A stretch of DNA of 64,000 nt. Origin: Helicoverpa zea. Taxonomy: Eukaryota; Arthropoda; Insecta; Lepidoptera; Noctuidae. Position 1 is the stretch's first letter. Every line of letters begins with the position of its first letter. Positions 33,360 through 43,800 of the stretch are shown piece after piece. Both the position numbers and the translations under genes were made by a program. Location of the stretch: assembly GCF_022581195.2 (NCBI RefSeq), contig NC_061482.1:6448001-6512000 (forward strand), written 5' to 3'. The notes under the pieces were generated by a model. It was not told the DNA's origin, searched no databases, and worked only from the letters and a program-made list of their open reading frames with translations.

Positions 33360-33640
33360 CGTCGAGCGGGATCGGCGCAGTGGGGGCCGTGGCGCCGCAC
33401 GGTCTGCGTCGGCCGCACCGCCGCATTGCCGCGCCGCCGCGCGTCCGGCATTCCCTCGCGCCAGTCCCGCGCGTCGCGACACCGCGCGTCTTCCAGCCTC
33501 CGTTACCGATGCCTGTTCACTCGCTCGTCCACCGCCCGTAGAAGCTACTCTGTTCCGCCTAACAGTTCTTCGTTACAGACTTTACCAGTGCGAGCCGCGA
33601 TATTACAGTGCGACGTAAGAAATATTGAGGTACGAATGAA
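33360..33640 (+). promoter_or_regulatory. GC-rich candidate promoter / non-coding first exon of copy C
   Basis: About 280 bp of CpG-rich sequence in otherwise AT-rich DNA, followed by possible donors GCGAC-GTAAGA (33614) and AACAAC-ACGTAAGG. Copy C's ATG exon at 40866 follows a pyrimidine-rich acceptor (TTTTGTGTTGACAG), which requires an upstream non-coding exon. Position and composition make this the best candidate, but it is inference. Confidence 0.35.
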
Positions 33641-33934
33641 CAACACGTAAGGATTACGTAATATGTTAGAGTGTGGCTAAATTGTGGGCTTTTGGTAAAG
33701 TTTGGCATTTTGTTTGAAGGGAGTTAGTGTTTGTAATGAAAACAGAGCCTAGTTGTGAGGAGCGCGCGGGGCTGGTCGCGTGGCTAGTAGTGCGGCGCGA
33801 GCACCGCGCATGCGCCGAGTGCGCGTCGATCGCACGTCGCCCGCGCCCACCCCCCCTCAGTTTGTTTACGTTCTTCGCAATACAATTCACTTGAAATGAA
33901 TGAACTGAACTGAATTGTACCTGGCATCATCATC

Positions 33935-34100
33935 ACCCCTCGAGCCTTTTCCCAACTATGTTGGGGTCGGCTCCCAGTCTAACCGGATTCAGCTGAGTAC
34001 CAGTGTTTTACAAGGAGCGTCTGCCTATCTGAACTCCTCAACCCAGTTACCCGGGCAACCCGATACCCCTTGGTTAGACTGGCGTCAGGCTTACTGAATT
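33935..34100 (+). repeat. Dispersed repeat, CCAGTCTAACCGGATTC family
   Basis: Same ordered blocks as 25895-26110: TTGGGGTCGGCTCCCAG, TCTAACCGGATTCAGCTGAG, TACAAGGAGCGTCTGCC, CCAGTTACCCGGGCAACCCG, CCTTGGTTAGACTGGCGTCA. Confidence 0.8.
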
Positions 34101-34211
34101 GTACCTGGTATTGAACGCATTTACCAAATGTGCCAAAATTATGCATGATCCGGGATTGCATGAAGAAATATATGATTTATATCATCTTCCAGTCAATCTC
34201 AATTAAGTCTT

Positions 34212-34996
34212 ACCTCCCCACTCACGGCCAGTTTCTTCATCAAAAGTTAAAGTTAAAGTAATGTCTAAAGTAAAAGTAACGGTCAAATTCGTTTTTTCAA
34301 TTGAAAAATTGAATTTGACCGTTACTTTTACTTTAGACATTACTTTGGCTTTAACTTTCTAAAGAGTCATTAACCCCCTTACTTATAAAATCTCTAATCA
34401 CCTTCTAAGCAACATTTTAACTATAGTTCGGCCATTCAGAGAATGCGTTCCTGACACGTCGCGATTGAACTGACGACGTAACTTTGCAATGGCGTTGCAG
34501 TTACGATAAAAATATTTTTGCTGGTTGTTTACCGTTTTAACAATTGAGGAGCATTAAAACAACATTATTATATCAATAATCAATGAATGTAGTTACGTCG
34601 TCAGTTCAATCGCGACGTGTCAGGAACGCATTCTCTGAATGGCCGAACTATAATCACTACTAACGGCCAGTTTCTTCATCAAAAGTAAAAGTCAAAGTAA
34701 TGTCTAAAGTAAAAGTAACGGTCAAATTCAATTTTTCAAGGCTAAAGTGACAGCAAAACTAATAGAAAAATTGAATTTGACCGTTACTTTTACTTTAGAC
34801 ATTACTTTGACTTTTACTTTGGCTTTAACTTTTGATGAAGAAACTGGCTGTTAAAGTCTTAAGTAGTGATTAAATGTTAGTTAAGACATGCTTAAGCAAC
34901 GTTTATAAGTAAGAATTTTCTTAAACAGCCCTTAAGTATTACTTATATTTAATTCACGTTTATAAGTAAGGCTGTTAATGTCTCTGAGTGGGGAGG
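34212..34996. mobile_element. Compound MITE: hairpin arms with an inserted AGTTCGGCC MITE
   Basis: Outer ends ACCTCCCCACTCA (34212) and TGAGTGGGGAGGT (ending 34996) are complementary. Inside are two separate hairpins built on AGTAATGTCTAAAGTAAAAG with its complement (34250-34365 and 34680-34835), both beginning with GGCCAGTTTCTTCATCAAAA. The AGTTCGGCC MITE at 34424-34650 lies between them. Looks like nested insertion into, or fusion of, two related hairpin elements. Confidence 0.75.
34424..34650. mobile_element. AGTTCGGCC-family MITE, copy 3
   Basis: 227 bp with inverted ends of about 60 bp beginning TAGTTCGGCCATTCAGAGAA. Same length as the copy at 29710-29936, with the inner segment in the opposite orientation. 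No coding. Confidence 0.9.
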
Positions 34997-35599
34997 TTAG
35001 ATAGGTTACCATTTTCCTAGCACGTCACTGGCTCGGTCACACTTGATATACGAGTGCAATGTCAAGTGATATTCGAACACTGTTTTACATAACTGATAAT
35101 TGAGAATGAGGAAATCTAGGCTTGGATGAGGAAATAAAGGAGTACTTCTTGTCCCTATGATTATAGGACTGCTATTCCTTTTCTCTCATGATTAGAGAAC
35201 TTGACTGATATGTGGATTTTTCAGTAATTAAATGTCCCCGTCGCAAACGCATCGTAAAACCGTATGCCGAAATGACACGGATTACAGAAGTACCAATTAT
35301 AATATACCTACCTAGCGAAATGCCGTATCCAGTAAGTTCAAAGACGCTACCCGACCTCCGATCAATAGATCGATTTCGTGTTATCTTATTATTTATTTAG
35401 TGTTTCATCTAAGTAACTATTCCAGGAATGCCTATTGAGTTTGGTTACGATCTCTTTTACCTAACAAAAGAGACGAGAAAGTGCACAAACTTGGACAAGA
35501 ACAAAATAGTGTGGTACTGATTTGAGTGAGTGATTTTGGGCTCAGAATAACTGAAGGTTACAATGACCGCTCCATCAATTGTTTTTGGGTTGCAGACTG

Positions 35600-36480
35600 A
35601 ATTTGGACATTAGCTTCATAACGTAAATATAATACGTTATGAAGCTACTATAAAAATGAATCCCTATATCCCTTGGTCACGCCACCACATATGAACGGCT
35701 AGAGCGATAAACTGAACATTAGGGGGAACGTAGCTTAGACTCGGGAGGACTTAGGATAGTTTTTGTCACCATCCGGCTACGAGAAGCAATTATCTCGGGA
35801 CCCGAGTGAAACCGCTGGCGGAAGCTAGTGGCTTCATTTAAATTATGCCAAACAATCTCTTAATCGAAAAACAAGGATGGATCGGTTATTGAAATCCTAT
35901 GTTAATCACTATGCTAAGTGCAGCTGAGTGCCAGCGTAGTATGTAGCGCTACAAACGCTTCGTAGCGCTACGCTTGCTACGCCACGTTTGGTGAGGTTTT
36001 CTATAGAGGTTGTCTTTATACGCAATTTCTTTATTATCTTGCTGTATTTAGAGTTCAGAAGTGTGATGATTAATTATTATGTGGTCATGATTTTGGGTTC
36101 AGTGACATAAAAACAACGAAAAGTGCATCATTATATGAACGACTTAACAATCATAATAAAATTATTGAACAATGTAGAGAAGTGAAAACAACTTTAACTA
36201 CTATCAGTTATGTAACAATGTAAACTGTGTAGGTTATGTTTTTAATTTTTTAATGACTAGGAAGATATTGAGGCTAGGCCTGGAGCCACTGGTCAAGTGG
36301 AATCATGCCTTGAAACGCAGCTACTGGTATTTTTGTTTTAGAAATTTTCATATTAGTTTCAACGCAGTATATTTCACGTGATAATCCTCTACTCGAATAT
36401 CTGAGACCCAATTTCACCAACAACATGAATGTTTTCTTAAAAAAATAATATTTTACTATGAATTTAAAGTGCCTACGTAA
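35600..36480. other. Repeat fragments and a small hairpin
   Basis: Hairpin AGCTTCATAACGTA/TACGTTATGAAGCT at about 35611-35647, a reversed fragment of the CCGCGGTTTCACCC repeat (35690-35835) and a GTAGCGCTAC-rich stretch (35935-35990) resembling 57305-57395. No gene seen. Confidence 0.5.
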
Positions 36481-37010
36481 ATGTACCTCCCTGCACCTTA
36501 TCTCTACACACTCGTGTTGCATTACCGTGTCATCGGGCTGTGAGAGTGAAGGAATGGTGAGTGCAAATGCTTGTGCACTATATATGTCCTGGGTAATCTC
36601 CTTAAATGAGAACAGCCACCGTAGCCGATAATCAACTAGGAGGATATTATGTTAACCAAACGCACCCATTTTACATTGTAAGTTCTTTTAAGGCGGTTCA
36701 AGAAACACCAGTGTCTGAGCTGCACAGCATGTTCTTAATTCAATATTCATCTCTACTGTCAATACCTTCGGTATCGGTTTCTCTCAATCGATATCCAAAA
36801 ATACCTTATGCTCAACCCTCTTCTAAACGAGCTCACCAAAACTTTTCAGCCAGTGAAACAGTTTTTTCGAGTATATTTTAAAAATGACTCCAACAGTCTT
36901 ATTGTATATAGGCAATTATTTGATTCAATAGTTTATTTGATCTATGTATTTGCAGCACGTGCTCATGCATGGGGTTATGCGGATTACTCCCTGTGTATTA
37001 CTATTGGGCT

Positions 37011-37368
37011 GCCTCGTTGGTCTAGTAGTCGCAAGCGCGGCTGCTGTGCTCGAGGTCTCGGGTTCGATTCCCGGGTTGGGCCGAAATCGCTTTGTGGGTT
37101 TTCTTGAACTTTCACAAACAGCCCGTAGTCTGGAAGTTGGTGATTGATGCGCCCGTGCATCGGAGATCACGTAAATGTCGCTCCTGCGCCTGATCTCTCT
37201 CCAGTCGTGTCGGATTACCGTCCCATCGGGTTATGAGAATGAAGGAATAGGGAGTGCACCTGTGTCTGCGCAAATGCTCGTGCACTATAATATGTCCTGA
37301 GCAGCTGGCTGATCTCCTTAAATGTAACAGCCACCGTGGCCGAAATCGGCTGTGGACGCCATTATTAT
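37011..37368 (+). mobile_element. Full-length tRNA-derived SINE with 15-bp target duplication
   Basis: The tRNA-like head has an A-box region (GTTGGTCTAGTAGTCGCAAG) and B box (GGGTTCGATTCCCGG), then a body with CGGAGATCACGTAAATGTCG, CGGATTACCGTCCCATCGGG and CAGCCACCGTGGCCGA, ending in an ATT repeat. TATTACTATTGGGCT occurs on both sides (36996-37010 and 37369-37383). Related pieces: 36490-36640 (plus), 6312-6525 (plus), 45285-45440 and 55688-55905 (minus). Confidence 0.92.
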
Positions 37369-38039
37369 TATTACTATTGGGCTTCACTGCAAACTACCGA
37401 CCACTTACTATACAACCTATACTTTTATATACAACATGTAACTTAATTAACGCACATCCTGAAATTAGTTTGTTCAGAATCGTTTACTGAATCGATTTAT
37501 ATCATTTTTAATATAGGTAATTTTTTATCCCAAAAATAATTAAAACTACGGAAATTATTGTCATATTCACCCTGTACAGTCAAAACAAATTCAAATAGAC
37601 CGTAACTCAAAGTAATAAGACTTCGTGTATTGTCGGCTTTTTCCGTAGTTTCGTTATGTTGTGTCGAGTCGAGCGGCGCGCGGCGCGATATTTGCGTGCG
37701 TAGTAGTATGACCAAAAAGTTCTCCAAGAATTGGTATAAATATTTTAGTAAATAACAATGCATATACATGTTAAATTAAAAATTCAGTTTATGTATTATG
37801 ATTATAACATAATATTCTAATTGGGGTGTTTGAGGGTGTGCGTTAATTACGTTACATGTTGTAGATACTTTGTGTGCATTATGGTCGTTTTGCCAGCAAC
37901 ACGAGTTCACTTCGCCGCGCGTAGCGTTAATAATGCGTGCGGTCTTGTGTCAATAATGCGTATGCGACATTCTCAGAAATTGGTTCACTTACAACCAAAC
38001 GTCTAAATATAAACATGTTTTATGAGTAGGTAGAAGTAC

Positions 38040-38240
38040 TGGCCCAAGGTACCCGGCCCCCAGACCTTACTTATTTTCTGACGAACAAAACATATATTAA
38101 TGTGTATATTGGAAGTACAAAATACCTGCTAGCTTAGACCTGCTAGCGAATTCTCAGGTACCAGGTGCTAATACAAACACTAACATACATGTTTTGTCCT
38201 CCAGAAAATAAGTAAGGTTTGGGGGCCCTGGGATCTTGCT
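38040..38240. mobile_element. MITE with ends CCCCCAGACCTTACTTATTTT
   Basis: CCCAGACCTTACTTATTTTC near 38058 is the imperfect complement of GAAAATAAGTAAGGTTTGGG near 38203, with inner CAAAAC/GTTTTG pairing and GTACCCGG/CCCTGGGATC ends. About 200 bp, no coding. Confidence 0.75.
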
Positions 38241-40865
38241 GTACACGGCAAATTGAAAACCTTACCAAAAAACGTATTTGAGTCTTATATAGTTCAGTTA
38301 AACTAGACGTACAATGTCAAAGACAGCGATCATTTATTTGCAAAAACACGAGTACATAAATGTACGCGAGTACATGTTTTACTATTACCGGTGTACAAAT
38401 ATAAAAGTGGAAAAATACAATCATCATCATCATCAAATGTCATCCCGAAACGTGTTACTGCTCTTCAGAACACGAGCATGTCAGTGAAGTGGCTCAGTTA
38501 CAACCCGCGCTCGTGAACGATGATCCATTTATTTTGATTGAATCACATTGTGTAGTCACGTTTATAGAGTAACGTGTCCCTATTTTTGTCGGTAATCGTT
38601 TCCTACAGCTGACGCTGGGTACTGCACTATAATAGAAGCAGATATAGGTGATAGTGAGCCTAAGTGGACAATTGATGATATGATTGTTTTATTGCCGGTT
38701 GGGTATACGCAGAACTAGAGTATGGTAATAGGGCGTGCCGGCCACCAGTCGGCAGTCTCCCCGCGACGTGCGAGTGCGTCGTCCGCCTGCCCGTCGCCTG
38801 CGCAGTGCGTTTTCCACTAACCTGAAATATAACACAAGATTGTTTAGTGGGTGACCCCGCCCACGCACCTCGTCCGGCTGCGCTCATTCTGTCCGAACGG
38901 TAAACAATTTGACGGCTATTTTATTAAGAGTTTTTCTTTGAATTTTCACGAACGTAAATATTTTGTAAATACATGTTTCTTTTCTTTCAAAAGATGCATT
39001 TGAATTATAAAAAGTGCTTGAGGATTCCTTACCACAATGTTGCATGCTATTAATTAAGGGCCTACGTGTATCAGTAATGAAGATGAGATAGAAGCTAAAT
39101 TGAAACGTCCGTTTAAATCTGGTATGTGAGTTAAACCGGAACATATCAAGAGGCAAGAGAGAACCTAATAGACGTGAGATTAGTTTCTTTCAACTACTTC
39201 ATGTAGATTTGGTTCACATGGTTTAAACGGTGTTGTGTTGTTTAAACGGTGATATGGTCATTGAAGACTTGTGCTTTTATTTGTCTTTTAAGCTCCAAAT
39301 CTATACACCTGACATTGCTGTGTACATACCTTTCTCACAATATGACTTAGCCAGCTCAAAGATTTCCACTCCCCTTTTCCTATATACAACATTCGTACGT
39401 TAAGGTATGAAATTACCTCGTACGCCTTGACAGAAATTGACATTACTGTACCTGGCTTGCCCATAACGCAGTCACGCCTATTCGGCACGGCTGCTTTCTA
39501 GATTTCCCTGTGAGTGATTTATCAAGTTCATATATTATGTACTACAAGTACATATATTATGTACTTGTAGCTTTTCCTATTCAGTGGCTGTATTCGATTA
39601 GGTGCCTATGGCTGGGTACCAGTGAGCATCTCTTGACAGGCAGTTTTGTTTATCGAATAAAATTTTAACAGGAAAGATTTGAGTTGATTTGTGATTTTCG
39701 TACTAATAGTATAAATTCGCCGTAATAAACGATTATGTTAGGTAGACCACAATAGTTCACTCTGCAACATTTTTATTTCCAACTTCACAAAAATGTTACA
39801 GGCAGCTAATTGATGTTTTCATAATAGTTCATATTACATCTAAGAATTGGGTCTCATACAAGCTGTCTACCAAACTAGCTCGACAGACTTGCTTTGCGTT
39901 TTTTTTTGTCTCTAAAGTAAATGCCTTGGTTATTGAACATCACAGTCAATTTATGTGCATTATGCATCGTCTCTTCCAATAGCAGAATAATGCTGCAACT
40001 GCGAGCTGTGACCTATTTCCTTCACGAAATAAACAACTTGAAGTGCATTGGACGTGCATCTTTATTGTTATGCGCTGTTAAATAATAGTTGAAGCTATTG
40101 AATACATTAGGTAGATGGCAACAGCGAGAAGGAATAGCAATAAGGTTTGTTTGTTTGTTGTTATGTTATTTTTACTGGTCTACGAAAGAGTTGTAGAAAT
40201 AATTGCGGAGGTCTCATAAAAGGACGGGGAAAATTACAAACGATGGTAATGTGAGTGTGACAGTTCTCAATGAAAAAGCAATAAACTATCAGTTGACCAC
40301 TCCTACCAAGCGCCACGTGTGATCATCATTTTAACTCAATAAGTAGCTTAGGTATGAGTACCTAAGATCTATGAGCGTTAGCTCAAAGTATCTTTCACAT
40401 AGTATGACCAGAGTTGAGAATATGAGGAAATAAAAAGAGTGATATTATCCTGTTGTCCCCTTCCTTCTGTGAAATTTTGTCTAGTTCTTTTACAGGCGTT
40501 ATCGCGTTAAGAGTATTACCGCACAAAGTTAAATTTATTCAATGACGATATCACCTTACGGAAAATATAAGACATAAGTACTATAAGTACGTATAAGTAT
40601 ATAGTAATGTTGTATGTAACATGTTGTCGTTATACATTATTTTAGCTTTTTTTTAGAGTGTCAAGAACGGTACACACAATTAAGTAGAGTTAATGTTATT
40701 TTTATGTGTAGGTAAATTCCCTTAATGTATATCTTTGTAAGCTCGTGTAAGTAGATGTATATAAGTTAGATTGTTTGTCATGAATCATTTGGTTTACATT
40801 ATGTAACATATTAAGGAGTCAAATTTAAAGGATATTCTCGTTTTGTGTTGACAGAAGATACCACA

Positions 40866-43800
40866 ATGATGGAAGAGAGCAACAAGTCGGAGACGGTCCA
40901 CCTTCAGCCCGTCGGGGAGGGCGCCGGGGAGGGTTTCAAGTGAGTACCATGATCTGCCTTTCTTTAAGCTCTTAGAATCCCAGAGAACTCTGAACATCCT
41001 TTGTTCCATATGAATACGCAATGTCAGCTACACATTATGAAATGTTTTATCATCATCTCCCGAGTCTTTTTTTATGTAGACTTCGGCTTCCAGTCTAGTC
41101 GGATGCAGCTGAGTCCCAGCGTTTTACAAGGAGCGACTGCCTATCTGACCTCAATCCAGTTACCCGGCAACCCTTTGGTTAGACTGGTGTCAGACTTACT
41201 GGCTTCTGTACCCGTAGTATTTTAAAATGTTTAGACAATTAGAAAATTGTGTCTGGAAATGCCGTATTAAATACTTATTTGTTGTTTTTGTACTGCAGGG
41301 ATTCCGCATCAGAATACTACGACCCGCACGAGCATCGGCAGTTGCCCAAGCCTACCAAGTAAGTACAGAAGCCGTCACGCTGACATTCAGTGTGCTCCTT
41401 AGACTTATCTTATTAATGTCGCTAAGATTTATTGCAATTTAACCCCCGCACTCAGAGACATTTAATGACTACTTTAGTCACTCCTTAGTGACAGATTGTC
41501 AAAGAAATCCCTCACTAAGTAATGACTTAAGTCTTAAGTAACCATCAAATGTCTCTGAGTGCGGGGCCGAGTCCTTAACTTGACATGTAGTCTTCAAAAG
41601 AAAGCTAGCGTATATTGAGGTGACGTTCATATCTTTGCAGCAATTGGGAGACTTTGGTGCACTTGCTGAAGTGCAGCCTGGGCACTGGCATCCTAGCGAT
41701 GCCGCAAGCCTTCGCCCGCGCCGGCCTCGTCACCGGGATCCTGGCCACCATCATCGTCGGCGCCCTCGTCACGCACTGCCTACACGTGTTGGTGAGCACT
41801 GCTCAACTGTGAATAGATCAGCTCTTCAAGCTCATCATCTCCCGCGCCTTTTCCCAACTAAGTTAAGTAAGCAGACCCTGCTTCCAGTCTCACCGGATGC
41901 GGCCAGTACCAGAGTTTTACAAGTAGCGACTGCCTATCTGACCACCCAATTACCCGGGCAACCCGGTAGCGCATGGTTAGACTGGCGTCACCCGTAACGA
42001 CTTCCAAGGATGTTCAATGGCAGCCAGGACCCAACCCACGATACCTCTCGGTCAGAGTGGTGTCAGACTTATTGGCTTCTGATAACCCGTAATTACTTCA
42101 ATCTATGAACGACTTAGTTCTAGGTCTCTTCGGAACCGTCTGTGGTAGCAACGTTTTTCTTTGCAAGAAGTTGCCATCTGCATATCTTAGTCGGCAATGA
42201 CTGCGACATACACCTCGGATATTAGAGCATTCCTCTGTGGAGCCGCTCACCAGGTATCTTGTTTGTCAGGTGCGGTCTCAGTACGCGGCATGCAAGCGGC
42301 TGCGGGTGCCGCTGCTCACGTACCCCCAGTCCATGTCGGCGGCGCTCGAGGCAGGCCCTCCGCCCTTACGTCGCTTCGCCGGGTCGCTGGCTACCACCGT
42401 CGACGTCTTCCTGGTTGTCTACCAGCTCGGGATATGCTGCGTCTACATCGTCTTCATCGCTGATAATATCAAAAAGGTGAGGTTTTTTTAGTTGCGACAA
42501 TTTTGTTTTCATTTCTCTCATCTTATTGAAGAACTTTTACTAGACATTCTCATTCTGATTCAACAGTGTGTTATTAACGGAAGTAATAAACATTTTGAAG
42601 AACCAATGTATTTATTCAAGGCTATAGGAAGACATAATTTCCCATTATCTACGCCTGTTACCTTGAATTGGTTGCATCTCAATTTTACACGGTTTTTGAG
42701 TGTATCAGAAGTGGCGCGGTGCGACCACGCGGCAATGGCCGGCAAGGTGCGCGCGCGTGGGATCGCGGCCGATACAATTGAGTTAAGTGGGGCGGCGTCG
42801 TGGCCACTTCCTTACGTCAATATTCATCAAGGAACGATTCCGCCGCACATAGTTTCATGACGCAACCGGTTACATTTAATAGCGTTTAATGGCTCAGGAA
42901 TTCCACCTTTCACCTATGTAAGCCGTGATTGTTTGTAGATGGTGGATCCTTACTACACGATGGCCGTGGAGATCCACATGCTGATCATCTTGGTGCCGCT
43001 GATCGCGTTCAACTTGATCCCGAGCCTGAAGCTGCTGGCGCCGTTCTCGGCGGTGGCCAACGTGCTGACGTTCGTGGGGCTGGGCATCGTGGTCTACTAC
43101 CTGCTCACCAACAAGAAGTCCGACGCTCCACTGGACCTGTGGGGCTCTCCATCCACCTTCCCGCTGTTCTTCGGCACCATACTGTTTGCACTGACTGCTG
43201 TGGGAGTGGTGAGTAATTTCATGCGTTCTTTTAACTTTAATATTTATTGCCAAGCGATTTTATCGAAGTATATCTAATAAATTCATTTTAATAATGAAAT
43301 CGTCATGACATGATTTGATGAAACTCCGATGACTTGTCATGGTATACGTAGTAAATGCGACAATTGAGTGCATTGGCATGTAATTTATTGCGACTTCGAT
43401 GACACAGATGTTGCGTTGCGAATGTAATCGGTTCCGATACCTATCTTGTCTTAATAATAGCTTTAAAAAAGTTAATTCACCTATAATTTTATTTTGCCCG
43501 ATTTAGGGCACGTCAATCGTAATTGTAACTTATCGATATTATAACCCCTAAAAAAGCCAAATCATAAGTTTTTCTTTCCTTTTTTTGGCGCCTCTTTATT
43601 CCTGAAGGTTGGTCAGCGTTTTTGTATCTCCCTACCCGGCTTTATGCTAATGTGTGTTATAAAACTCATTTGTTTCTTCTTCTCTATGAGCGAGACTCCG
43701 TGTAGCCTGGGCTAAGCTGCTTAGCGTTGCATAGAATAGCGTCTTTATTGTGTGTGTTTATGTTACCACATATATGTTCGTGAATGTTAGTTAACCTTTA

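Larger units (their letters stand above)
32720..40865. other. Spacer and likely 5' non-coding region of transporter copy C
   Basis: 8 kb with no supported coding exon. It contains a GC-rich possible first exon/promoter (33360-33640), a second GC-rich block (33760-33865), several MITEs (34212-34996, 38040-38240), a SINE with target duplication (36996-37383), a SINE fragment (36490-36640) and dispersed repeats. Because the first coding exon of copy C is preceded by a good splice acceptor, much of this may be a 5' UTR intron. Confidence 0.5.

Noticed and set aside
37009..37085. tRNA gene
   Set aside because: Same reasoning: tRNA-like head of a SINE with a 15-bp target duplication around the whole unit.
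42894..43253. Long antisense frame opposite copy C exon 5
   Set aside because: A shadow of the GC-rich coding exon on the other strand, His/Gln/Arg-rich with no family motif.
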